A DNA stretch of 40,616 nt. Origin: Clostridia bacterium (lineage in GTDB: Bacteria > Bacillota > Clostridia > Oscillospirales > CAG-272). The translations under genes and the position numbers were made by a program. Shown piece after piece: positions 25,154 to 32,371 of this stretch (positions within the stretch are counted from its first letter, which is position 1; every line of letters starts with the position of its first letter). The stretch is from assembly GCA_017482495.1 (NCBI GenBank), contig JAFUMU010000079.1:1-40616 (forward strand), read 5' to 3'. The notes below the pieces were generated by a model, which worked only from the letters and a program-made list of their open reading frames with translations, did not search any database and was not told where the DNA came from.

Positions 25154-25181
25154 ATTATATCACACTCATCATGGATATCAA
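25154..25181 (-). promoter_or_regulatory. Promoter of the small membrane protein-tilS-ftsH unit
   Basis: On minus: TTGATA (25176-25181), a 16-bp spacer and TATAAT (25154-25159). The leader to the ATG at 25120 is about 27 bases. Confidence 0.75.
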
Positions 25182-25258
25182 GGAGTAATATATGGTTTAA
25201 ATGTTATGCGCTTGCATAAAACGGATTTGCCGGAGTGGATCTTAAGCAAATGACTAAA

Positions 25259-26017
25259 TTATTCGGCGGTTGTTGTTTTTCTTCTTTTTTTTCTCTTTTT
25301 TGCTTCCTCAGCAGCAGATTTTCTCTGAAAATATTTGTCATAGAGATCAGGACGTCTTTGACTTGTGAGTATCTCAGCCTGTTCAAGACGCCATTTATCA
25401 ATATTTGCGTGGTGACCGCTGAGGAGAACATCGGGAACCTTCATTCCCATAAAGTCAATGGGACGGGTATACTGCGGGTATTCCAGCAGATCATCTTCAA
25501 ATGATTCCTTTTCGTGGCAGACAGCTTCGGGAAGCACTCCGGGAATAAGTCTGCCCACTGCATCTGTTATAATGCATGCTGCAAGCTCACCTCCTGTCAG
25601 CACATAGTCACCGATGGAGACCTCTTCTGCATTCAGATGATCGATAGCTCTCTGGTCTATACCCTCGTAGTGACCGCAGAGGATTATAAGGTGCTCTTCA
25701 TTGGCAAGCTGCTTGGCATCCTCCTGTGAAAAGGTCTTACCTCTGGGAGACATATACAGCACCTTAGGTGTTACTTCTTCGGGTAGGTCGGAGATGATGG
25801 CATTATAGCAATTTACAATAGGAGGTGCTGCCATAAGCATACCTCTTCCGCCGCCGCAAGGTGTATCATCGACTCTGCGATGCTTATCCTCTGAATAGTC
25901 ACGGATATTATGAGCTTTAATGTCCAGTATTCCTGCGGCTCTTGCTCTTCCTATAATACTTTCTCCCAGCACTGCTTCTATCTGAGCCGGGAAAAGAGTC
26001 ATAATATCTATTTTCAT
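25259..26017 (-). CDS. trmD: tRNA (guanine-N1-)-methyltransferase TrmD
   Basis: TrmD methylates G37 of tRNAs with a G36G37 sequence, preventing +1 frameshifts. The 252-residue protein has the SPOUT trefoil-knot core: DIMTLFPAQIEA at the start, DDTPCGGGRGMLM (about 50-62), YMSPRGKTF, LCGHYEGIDQRA and SIGDYVLTGGELA. The C-terminal helical part includes LLSGHHANIDKWR. A lysine- and arginine-rich tail of about 20 residues (ending KRKKRRKTTTAE) is longer than in many members. Its ATG overlaps the rimM stop by four bases. It is last in the DUF2079-radC-rimM-trmD direction; no strong terminator is seen downstream, only a weak TTATGC/GCATAA stem near 25204-25219. Confidence 0.96.
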   Translation of the reverse strand: MKIDIMTLFPAQIEAVLGESIIGRARAAGILDIKAHNIRDYSEDKHRRVDDTPCGGGRGMLMAAPPIVNCYNAIISDLPEEVTPKVLYMSPRGKTFSQEDAKQLANEEHLIILCGHYEGIDQRAIDHLNAEEVSIGDYVLTGGELAACIITDAVGRLIPGVLPEAVCHEKESFEDDLLEYPQYTRPIDFMGMKVPDVLLSGHHANIDKWRLEQAEILTSQRRPDLYDKYFQRKSAAEEAKKRKKRRKTTTAE

Positions 26018-26541
26018 AAGGTATTTTCTCTCATGCCTTCGATAAGGTGGATATATATACCCTCGTCCTCATCAAGAGATATCCTGCGGACAAACTCGGG
26101 AACATTTGGGATCATGAAGCTTCCGTTTTCGCATTCTATTGTATAGACCTGATGTGCTCCGGGGTTGGTAACATCAGACAGCTTGCCGATCACTTCTCCT
26201 GAGTCCTCATCGTATACAGGCAGTCCTATAAGGTCTGCAATGAAGTAGTCTCCACGTCTGAGTCTAAAATCCTCTCTAGCGGCATAAAAAACGGTTCCTC
26301 TTAGCGCAATAGCGGCTTCAAGAGTATCTACGCCTTCAAAAACGGTCAGTACCATATTTTTCTGAACGGATGAATGAAGCACCTTAAGCTCTGTATATTC
26401 TCCGTTTTTATTTATAAACATTCTTTTAAGTGAAGCAAGGACCTTGGGGGTGTCGCATCTGTTTTCAAGTTTAACAGCGCCCTTTACGCCGTGTGTGTTA
26501 ACGGCCATAGCGCATTCGAGATATGGGGTAAGCTCTTTCAT
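26014..26541 (-). CDS. rimM: Ribosome maturation factor RimM
   Basis: RimM helps mature the 30S head, acting on S19 and helices 31-33 of 16S rRNA. The 175-residue protein has an N-terminal barrel with CAMAVNTHGVKGAVKLEN and a PRC barrel-like C-terminus with YFIADLIGLPVYDEDSGEVIG, then HQVYTIE and MIPNVPEFVRRI, all expected. AAGGAG formed by the radC end lies upstream of the ATG. The gap to radC is three bases and the overlap with trmD is four bases, so the three are translationally coupled. The usual neighbours rpsP and ffh are missing. Confidence 0.95.
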   Translation of the reverse strand: MKELTPYLECAMAVNTHGVKGAVKLENRCDTPKVLASLKRMFINKNGEYTELKVLHSSVQKNMVLTVFEGVDTLEAAIALRGTVFYAAREDFRLRRGDYFIADLIGLPVYDEDSGEVIGKLSDVTNPGAHQVYTIECENGSFMIPNVPEFVRRISLDEDEGIYIHLIEGMRENTL

Positions 26542-26544
26542 TGA

Positions 26545-27261
26545 TCAAAGCTCCTTTTCATTAAATAGTGATCTGCGTGCATCGTACTGTGAAAGAGGTG
26601 AGCAGTCGTGATCAGTAACGATGTAGTGGTCAAGGAGAGATATTCCGTTCTTCGCGAGAGTAACTCTGATGTCACCTGTAAGATAGATGTCGTTATCTGA
26701 TGGCTCGGGACAGTTATCGCTGTGATTGTGTGTAAGGATAACGTATGATGCCTCAAGCTTTTGGGCTGTTTCAAGGACTACAGCGGAATAATCGCTGCAT
26801 CGGCGTTTTCTGCCTTGGGATAACAAAACCGATTCTATCAGCATCAGCTTTTTTGTTAGAAACATTGCCATTACTGTGGAGCTTTCCTGATTTGCATACC
26901 AAGCAGTTATATATCTTTGTCTCCTATATTCATTATCAAGAGGGACAGATGAAAGGTTGCTCATCTCAGATGCTCTGACTATATCGTTACACAGCTTCAC
27001 AAGAAGTGCATTTTTAGTGCCTATGCCTTTAGTTTCTGTCAGTTTGTCTATGCTTGAACGGAGCATATGGTAGATATCACCTGAATCATTGAGAAGCTGG
27101 TGTGCAATATCGTTTGTATTCTTTCCTGCGATACCGTAAAACAGCAGCATCTCTACAAGCTCGTGGTTTTCAAATGCGTCTGAACCAAGGCGCTCATACT
27201 TTTTCATCATCCTTTGGCGATGACCGTGGTGGAGTGCTTTATCTTTAGTTTCGTTTGACAT
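26545..27261 (-). CDS. radC: RadC-family JAB/MPN-domain protein
   Basis: A 238-residue RadC-like protein; the biochemical role of the family is unsettled, despite its historical DNA-repair name. Helix-hairpin-helix-like residues occur in the N-terminal half (about 35-95, with TETKGIGTKNALLVKL). The metalloprotease-like JAB domain carries HNHSDNCPEPSDND (about 177-190), the H-x-H...S-x-x-D zinc arrangement; family members usually read HNHPSG here, so SDN is a deviation. AAGGTGA precedes the ATG, which lies one base after the stop of the DUF2079 gene. It is co-transcribed with rimM and trmD, an uncommon partnership. Confidence 0.92.
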   Translation of the reverse strand: MSNETKDKALHHGHRQRMMKKYERLGSDAFENHELVEMLLFYGIAGKNTNDIAHQLLNDSGDIYHMLRSSIDKLTETKGIGTKNALLVKLCNDIVRASEMSNLSSVPLDNEYRRQRYITAWYANQESSTVMAMFLTKKLMLIESVLLSQGRKRRCSDYSAVVLETAQKLEASYVILTHNHSDNCPEPSDNDIYLTGDIRVTLAKNGISLLDHYIVTDHDCSPLSQYDARRSLFNEKEL

Positions 27262-27262
27262 A

Positions 27263-29077
27263 TCAGTTCACCTTTTTATACAGCTTTGCATAGCCGCCTT
27301 CGGCCGTAAGTTCATAGTCATCATCCATTGCCAGATACATTTTTGCAGTGTGAGAGTCATTATAGCGTGTGTCGATCACATAATAGTCAGTCTGACTGTA
27401 TTCTGCATAATAATCGGGACTGGTGTGCAGATCATCGATATAGCTAAGATGAGGAACAAAGAAGCCATACGCAGTAACGGAAGCATCATGGGGGATCATA
27501 TCAAGGATCTCCTCTGTAGCATCGTATGTTGCCTTATTCTTGTTATAGCGGTTAAAGTATCTTGTTGCCTTGGGATAGACAAGTGACATTGAAAATACCA
27601 TTGATAAAACCAAAGCACAGGCGAGCAGTCTGCGACGCGCTTCTGGTGATTTTTCTGAGAGCGTTATTACAGCCGAGGCAATAAGTATTGCCGCAGTTCC
27701 GTATGTGTACTGATAGTCCACATTATGCTGGTACATCCATTCAGGCATAAGATTTATAACGAGAAGCGGTATAAGGAGAACAAGATGGGTGGTATGCTTG
27801 GAGGTAAACGGCATAAACAGAAGCGGGATACAGAGCCAAAGTACAAATTCCAGCTTCTGACCCTCATAAGTCATTTCGGAGAACTGGGCAGTATTAGCGC
27901 CCAGGAATACTTCCTTGATAAGGAAGCCTATATTATAAAAGCAGGTTTTTATAACATCTATGAATCCTCCGTTGGGATCTGCATAGTAATTATTCAGTCG
28001 GCTCATCATAATATCTCCGCCGCTGATCTCTATCATTTTGCAAGCGAATACAAAGTAGACTACGGAAATCAAAAATACAATAGACGCTGTCAGTCGCTTT
28101 CTGTTTGTAAGTATCATCCAAAGGGTTATCGCCATAACGTAGATGGCGGCATCCTCCTTGACCGACAGGGTGAGAAGCGCAAAAATAATAATTCCCGTAT
28201 TGTTTTTGCACAGTACGAAGTAGATCATATAGAGCAAAAATACTGAGAGGAATTTATTTTCGTGAAAGTCATAGAAGCATCCGTTTGCCATGGTGGGGAA
28301 AACGGCATAAAGCGCTGCTGCTGCAGCGGATGACGCGGGAGTCATGCCCAGCTTAAGGCAGATGCTGCGAATGGGGAATACACCTGCGCCTACTACTACC
28401 GCCTGCATAACAAGCAGATATATAGGCGATCGGAATATAAGATAGCCGGGAAGAAGCAGATAAAATACGGGTGAAAAATGGACAGCGAAGTGACTCAGGT
28501 ATTGGCTTCTTTCGATGGTGGTGAAGGGAAGACCTGTTTTTGCCATCTGCTCAAACATTTGGGCAAATATTCCGAAATCAAAGGTGGCATGTGAGAATGT
28601 AAGATACTTACGTACTGTCCAAAAGGATACGAGTATTACAAAAAGCAGAAAAATAACCGATGTAATAATAAACGAAGCTCTGCTGCTGATAGAGAGGAGA
28701 TCAATTCCAAGCCTGTTATCTGCAGTAACATAGCGCACGATAAATACGAGAACAAGGGCAATACCTATGTTAAAATAGATCGATGCTGATATTTTGGTGC
28801 ATAACAGTAGTGAATAAAAAATACTTCCGATAAGCAGAGACCAGTTTAAAATAACGGTGCTTTTGAGTACTATGACCGTAGCACACATGATTATTGCTGT
28901 ACTCAAAAAAATGATCCAAAATGATGATTGTGATATTTGGGCAACATATTCAAGATCCGTAAAGTCACCCGATGTCACAGTAAAGGCGTTGGAAAGGATA
29001 AACGAGTTCAGAAACAAAACGAAAACGTCGGATACGGTAAAATTCCTTTCCCTGATAAATTTTATAATAGCGTTCAT
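27263..29077 (-). CDS. DUF2079-type polytopic membrane protein
   Basis: A 604-residue protein with about a dozen hydrophobic spans throughout and a soluble C-terminal stretch (about 510-604) containing PHDASVTAYGFFVPHLS and YYVIDTRYND. The layout and motifs such as SRSPIYLLVMQA and NKFLSVFLLY resemble DUF2079 proteins, which are thought to be relatives of GT-C lipid-linked sugar transferases; activity is unproven. The start used is ATG 29077, with TGAGG seven bases upstream, because a strong promoter lies at 29108-29136; longer frames starting up to 29191 would cross that promoter. It heads a minus operon with radC, rimM and trmD. No other glycosylation gene is adjacent, so its substrate cannot be inferred. 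Confidence 0.82.
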   Translation of the reverse strand: MNAIIKFIRERNFTVSDVFVLFLNSFILSNAFTVTSGDFTDLEYVAQISQSSFWIIFLSTAIIMCATVIVLKSTVILNWSLLIGSIFYSLLLCTKISASIYFNIGIALVLVFIVRYVTADNRLGIDLLSISSRASFIITSVIFLLFVILVSFWTVRKYLTFSHATFDFGIFAQMFEQMAKTGLPFTTIERSQYLSHFAVHFSPVFYLLLPGYLIFRSPIYLLVMQAVVVGAGVFPIRSICLKLGMTPASSAAAAALYAVFPTMANGCFYDFHENKFLSVFLLYMIYFVLCKNNTGIIIFALLTLSVKEDAAIYVMAITLWMILTNRKRLTASIVFLISVVYFVFACKMIEISGGDIMMSRLNNYYADPNGGFIDVIKTCFYNIGFLIKEVFLGANTAQFSEMTYEGQKLEFVLWLCIPLLFMPFTSKHTTHLVLLIPLLVINLMPEWMYQHNVDYQYTYGTAAILIASAVITLSEKSPEARRRLLACALVLSMVFSMSLVYPKATRYFNRYNKNKATYDATEEILDMIPHDASVTAYGFFVPHLSYIDDLHTSPDYYAEYSQTDYYVIDTRYNDSHTAKMYLAMDDDYELTAEGGYAKLYKKVN

Positions 29078-29107
29078 AAAAACCTCAAGCATACAGTTAA
29101 TCATTTT

Positions 29108-29136
29108 ATTATACCATACCGCATTACAAAGGTCAA
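29108..29136 (-). promoter_or_regulatory. Promoter of the DUF2079-radC-rimM-trmD unit
   Basis: On minus: TTGACC (29131-29136), a 17-bp spacer ending TGG, and a perfect TATAAT (29108-29113). The leader is about 25 bases and fixes the downstream start at 29077. Confidence 0.85.
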
Positions 29137-29160
29137 CCGATGGTATGTTAACAATTATGC

Positions 29161-29185
29161 AAAAAAGCTCTCGCAAGAGAGCTTT
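29161..29185 (-). terminator. Rho-independent terminator of the sugar importer operon
   Basis: On minus, AAAGCTCTC-TTGC-GAGAGCTTT is followed by six T (29161-29166), 21 bp after the permease stop. Its core resembles the CTCTC hairpins elsewhere in the window, but it is shorter. Confidence 0.85.
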
Positions 29186-29206
29186 AAGCATATTTTTTAC
29201 GGGATA

Positions 29207-30052
29207 TCAGCCCTTTACTCCTCCTACAGCTAAGCTGTGAGTCAGCTTTTTTTGAACGCAAATATAGAGGATAAGTGTGGGAAGCATCACCATAACAAGT
29301 CCTGCGTACATTTTCCCGTATTCTGCCGCCGCATTTTGAGCCTTCATAAGATTCATAAGTCCTACGGGAAGTGTTTTGGAGCTGTCTTTAGTCATAAATG
29401 TCAAAGCGATGATGTATTCATTCCAAAAGGAGAGAAAATTAAAGAGAATAACGGTAATAACTGCCGGACGTGCCATGGGGAGCATCACACGGAGCATAGT
29501 AACAAAGGGAGATGCGCCGTCAATGGCTGCAGCCTCCTCGTATGCGGCAGGCAGGGTAGAAAAATAGCTTTGGAGCAGATACACAGTAAAAGGAAGCGCA
29601 GTTGAAGCATATATAAGTGCAAGGATAAAGTGGTTGTTAAGAAAAAACGAGGTCTCAAGCAGCTTGCCCAGATCTGTGAGCATAAGGAATATGGGTACGA
29701 CGATATAGCTGACATTTATGAAAAGTCCGCCCATCATCAAGCCTTTTACAAGAGTTCTCCCTTTGAATGAAAAACGTGATAGCGCATAGGCGCAGGGAAG
29801 TGCAAGAATAAGGAGCATAGCTATTGCCATTAAGGTTACTGTTACGGAATTAAGGAAATAGTCTCCCATATGGGCATCCGTCCAGGCGTCAACAAAATTT
29901 TTAAAATAGAGCCCTTTAGGGAAAGTCCAAGGGTCTCCGTAAAATTCGGAATTCTCCTTGAAGGATGCGAAAAATACCCATAATACAGGAACTGCCACAG
30001 TTACGGCCAGCAATATAAGAACAGTATATATAAATATTTTGTAAAGCTTCAT
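29207..30052 (-). CDS. Sugar ABC transporter permease, MalG/LacG family
   Basis: A 281-residue inner-membrane permease with six predicted spans. The EAA loop that docks on the ATPase reads YEEAAAIDGASPFVTMLRVMLP (about 165-186), and the C-terminus has FNFLSFWNEYIIALTFM, both typical of the CUT1 group that carries di- and oligosaccharides. It follows the other permease by 22 bp and is last in the operon, which ends in a terminator 21 bp later. The ATPase gene is missing, so a shared MsmK/UgpC-type ATPase encoded elsewhere is expected. The transported sugar cannot be read from the sequence. Confidence 0.92.
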   Translation of the reverse strand: MKLYKIFIYTVLILLAVTVAVPVLWVFFASFKENSEFYGDPWTFPKGLYFKNFVDAWTDAHMGDYFLNSVTVTLMAIAMLLILALPCAYALSRFSFKGRTLVKGLMMGGLFINVSYIVVPIFLMLTDLGKLLETSFFLNNHFILALIYASTALPFTVYLLQSYFSTLPAAYEEAAAIDGASPFVTMLRVMLPMARPAVITVILFNFLSFWNEYIIALTFMTKDSSKTLPVGLMNLMKAQNAAAEYGKMYAGLVMVMLPTLILYICVQKKLTHSLAVGGVKG

Positions 30053-30074
30053 AATATATCCGTGAAATGCATTT

Positions 30075-30950
30075 TTACAGCTCTACGGGCTCACGTTTAG
30101 TGATCAGATTTACAATTGCTGACAATGTGAATGAAAAGACAAATATGACCACACCGATAGCCATACCGTAGCCGTATGAAGAATTGGTGTATGCCTGATC
30201 GTACATATAGCTGAGAAATACCTCGCTTGCTCCGTCAGGCCCGCCTCCTGTCATGGCGCGGACAAGCAGAAAGCTGATGTTAATCGAGCTTATTATAAAA
30301 AATGTTAAAGTTGTTCTAAGATTGGTCCAAATAAGAGGAAGTGTTATTTTGAAAAACTTTGAAGAGCGTGATGCGCCCTCAATATCCGATGCTTCATAGA
30401 GACTTTCGGGAATTGCCGCCATGGAAGACATATACATTACCATATAATATCCCGTTGCCTGCCATATCATAGCAATTGCAATGCTGAAAATAACAATATC
30501 CCTGTTGCCAAGCCACATTACGGGTGAGATGCCCATAAGAGATAAAAACGAATTTGCAAGACCTGAGGAGGGATCATATATTGCTGAAAAGATAGCGGCT
30601 ATTACTACGGCAGAGAGAATATTGGGAATATAAAAAATAACTCTGAACAGCCCTTTTGCTTTGATATTTTCTCTTGTGAGGGTATTGGCGCACCACAGCG
30701 CTGCAACAAGGGTAAAGGCTGTCACCAGAACAAGAAGTATTACTGTATTTTTAAAGCTTCCTATAAACCTGGTGTCGCTGAGCAATGCTTTAAAATTATC
30801 TATTCCTACAAAGGCTCTTGAGGTTGAATACCCTCCCCATTTAAAAAGCGACATAACAAACACGCTTATTGTGGGATACACCATAAAGACCAGAAACAGC
30901 AAAAGTGCGGGTGCGATGCAGAAAAATATAAATGCACGAGGCTTTTTCAT
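30075..30950 (-). CDS. Sugar ABC transporter permease, MalF/LacF family
   Basis: A 291-residue permease with six predicted spans. Family marks are FIFFCIAPALLLFLVFMVYP near the start, the segment NTVILLVLVTAFTLVAALW, and the EAA loop YEASDIEGASRSSKFFKITLP (about 183-203). The end, ITKREPVEL, is basic. Its ATG overlaps the stop of the substrate-binding protein gene by four bases, so translation is coupled. It pairs with the MalG-like permease to make the heterodimeric channel. Confidence 0.92.
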   Translation of the reverse strand: MKKPRAFIFFCIAPALLLFLVFMVYPTISVFVMSLFKWGGYSTSRAFVGIDNFKALLSDTRFIGSFKNTVILLVLVTAFTLVAALWCANTLTRENIKAKGLFRVIFYIPNILSAVVIAAIFSAIYDPSSGLANSFLSLMGISPVMWLGNRDIVIFSIAIAMIWQATGYYMVMYMSSMAAIPESLYEASDIEGASRSSKFFKITLPLIWTNLRTTLTFFIISSINISFLLVRAMTGGGPDGASEVFLSYMYDQAYTNSSYGYGMAIGVVIFVFSFTLSAIVNLITKREPVEL

Positions 30951-32254
30951 TTCAAATTGTCTCTCAGCTTATCGGAAGCGGCGATGATCTCGTTTTTCCA
31001 TGTGTCTACAGTTTTGTCGCCTGTCATTATGCTGTTGATGCTTTCAAAAAGAGTGTCATAAATACTTACTCCCGCGACAGCTTCGGTTGCGGCGAAGCCT
31101 CCCATAACAGCCTTTGCACCGTCTTCGTATACGGAATAAAAGAGCTTGTTGTCACCATCAAGACTGTCGGTAATATCAGAGATAGGCTGAACTGCTCCGT
31201 AGGATGCAAATATTTCTGCAGCCTTGTCTGAATAGAGAAATGCTATAAATTCTTTTGCGGCAGTTTTGTTTTTTGCCTCCTTGGGTATCCAACACTGTTC
31301 AAAAAAGGTAAAAGAATAACGGTCCTCTTCTATTGCAGGAAGGGCTGTAAAGCCCCATCTGAAGCCTTCACGTCTGGGAGCATCCTCCATTTCGCCCACG
31401 ACCCATGTTCCGTTTGGCATAAAGATAGCTTTACCGTCAAGTACAAGCTGCTGATTTTTCAGATAGTTATCGCCTGTAGAATTGGCGACCGTGGTGGGCT
31501 CGGTGTAATCTGCAAGACGCTTGATAATATTAAGCACTCTTGTTGCCTCAGGGGTGTCCCACACGGCTTCCTTATAGTTCATAACATCGTTATAAAAATC
31601 AATACCGCCGCTTTCTGCAAGAAGTGCGTAGATAAATGCATCAAAATAGCCTGCTGTGGGATAGGTGAAAAGATATATTCCCTTTTTCTTAGCTTCATCG
31701 CCGAGCTCCCACATTTCATCCCAACTTTCAGGTACCTTCCAGCCATTGTCCTCAAGCAGATCTGCATCATAAAAAAGTCCGCACGGGCTGTAGAACATTG
31801 GCGCAAGATATGTCTTTTTATCCTTGTATGGGTTGGTGGCAAGGGTGTCTGTGAAGCCGGGGATGAGTTTGTCGGATACTTTGGTGTCCTCGCCCGGGAT
31901 AGTCATTTCAAAAACCTCGGTAAGGTCAGTAAGTGCCTCGTCCTTTATAAGCGTTTCCGTTAGAGCCGCTTCTCTGCCTGTGGCAAGATGGACAACGTCA
32001 GGATAGTCGCCGCCCTTCATCTGCGCGCCGATCACATCCTCAAGATTTTTTTCTGCTGTCAGCTCCACGGTCATGCCCCCGTTGAGTTTCTCAAATTCGT
32101 CGCATATTTTCTCCCACATCTCACTTCCGTAGGCAGATTCAAGAACTGCTACTTTCAGGGTGTTGGGATCATTTGAGCTTTCGTTTCGTCTGCAGGAAGC
32201 AAGTGATGAAACACACAGTACGGTGCAGAGCATTAAGGCAATAAATTTTTTCAT
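30947..32254 (-). CDS. Sugar ABC transporter substrate-binding lipoprotein
   Basis: A 435-residue lipoprotein: signal peptide MKKFIALMLCTVLCVSS and lipobox LASC with the lipidated Cys at 21. The mature part has the two-lobed family-1 binding fold, with LKVAVLESAYG at the first strand, DVVHLATGRE and the hinge region around GLFYDADLLEDNGWKVPESWDE, then FMPNGTWVVGEMED. The start at 32254 has AAAGGAA upstream; a frame 14 residues longer has no site and spoils the signal peptide. It is first in the importer operon. A plausible promoter is unclear; TATATT occurs about 20 bp before the ribosome site without a good -35. Confidence 0.93.
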   Translation of the reverse strand: MKKFIALMLCTVLCVSSLASCRRNESSNDPNTLKVAVLESAYGSEMWEKICDEFEKLNGGMTVELTAEKNLEDVIGAQMKGGDYPDVVHLATGREAALTETLIKDEALTDLTEVFEMTIPGEDTKVSDKLIPGFTDTLATNPYKDKKTYLAPMFYSPCGLFYDADLLEDNGWKVPESWDEMWELGDEAKKKGIYLFTYPTAGYFDAFIYALLAESGGIDFYNDVMNYKEAVWDTPEATRVLNIIKRLADYTEPTTVANSTGDNYLKNQQLVLDGKAIFMPNGTWVVGEMEDAPRREGFRWGFTALPAIEEDRYSFTFFEQCWIPKEAKNKTAAKEFIAFLYSDKAAEIFASYGAVQPISDITDSLDGDNKLFYSVYEDGAKAVMGGFAATEAVAGVSIYDTLFESINSIMTGDKTVDTWKNEIIAASDKLRDNLK

Positions 32255-32319
32255 TTTATTTCCTTTCCAAATATACTTTGCATATAGTTTTGTCACGATA
32301 TGTTTTTTTATTCAGAGAG

Positions 32320-32353
32320 AAAAAAGTATCCTGCCGTCGGGCAGGATACTTTT
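32320..32353 (-). terminator. Rho-independent terminator of the LRR protein gene
   Basis: On minus, a 14-bp stem AAAAGTATCCTGCC / GGCAGGATACTTTT closes a 4-base loop and ends in six T. It lies 18 bp after the LRR gene stop, insulating the importer operon from it. Confidence 0.92.
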
Positions 32354-32371
32354 GATACTTTGTTTTGTAAA

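Noticed and set aside
25204..25219. Terminator for trmD
   Set aside because: The six-pair TTATGC/GCATAA stem is short and AT-rich, and no T tract follows on minus.
29078..29191. Longer N-terminus for the DUF2079 gene
   Set aside because: It would run through a perfect promoter (29108-29136); the ATG at 29077 has its own ribosome site.
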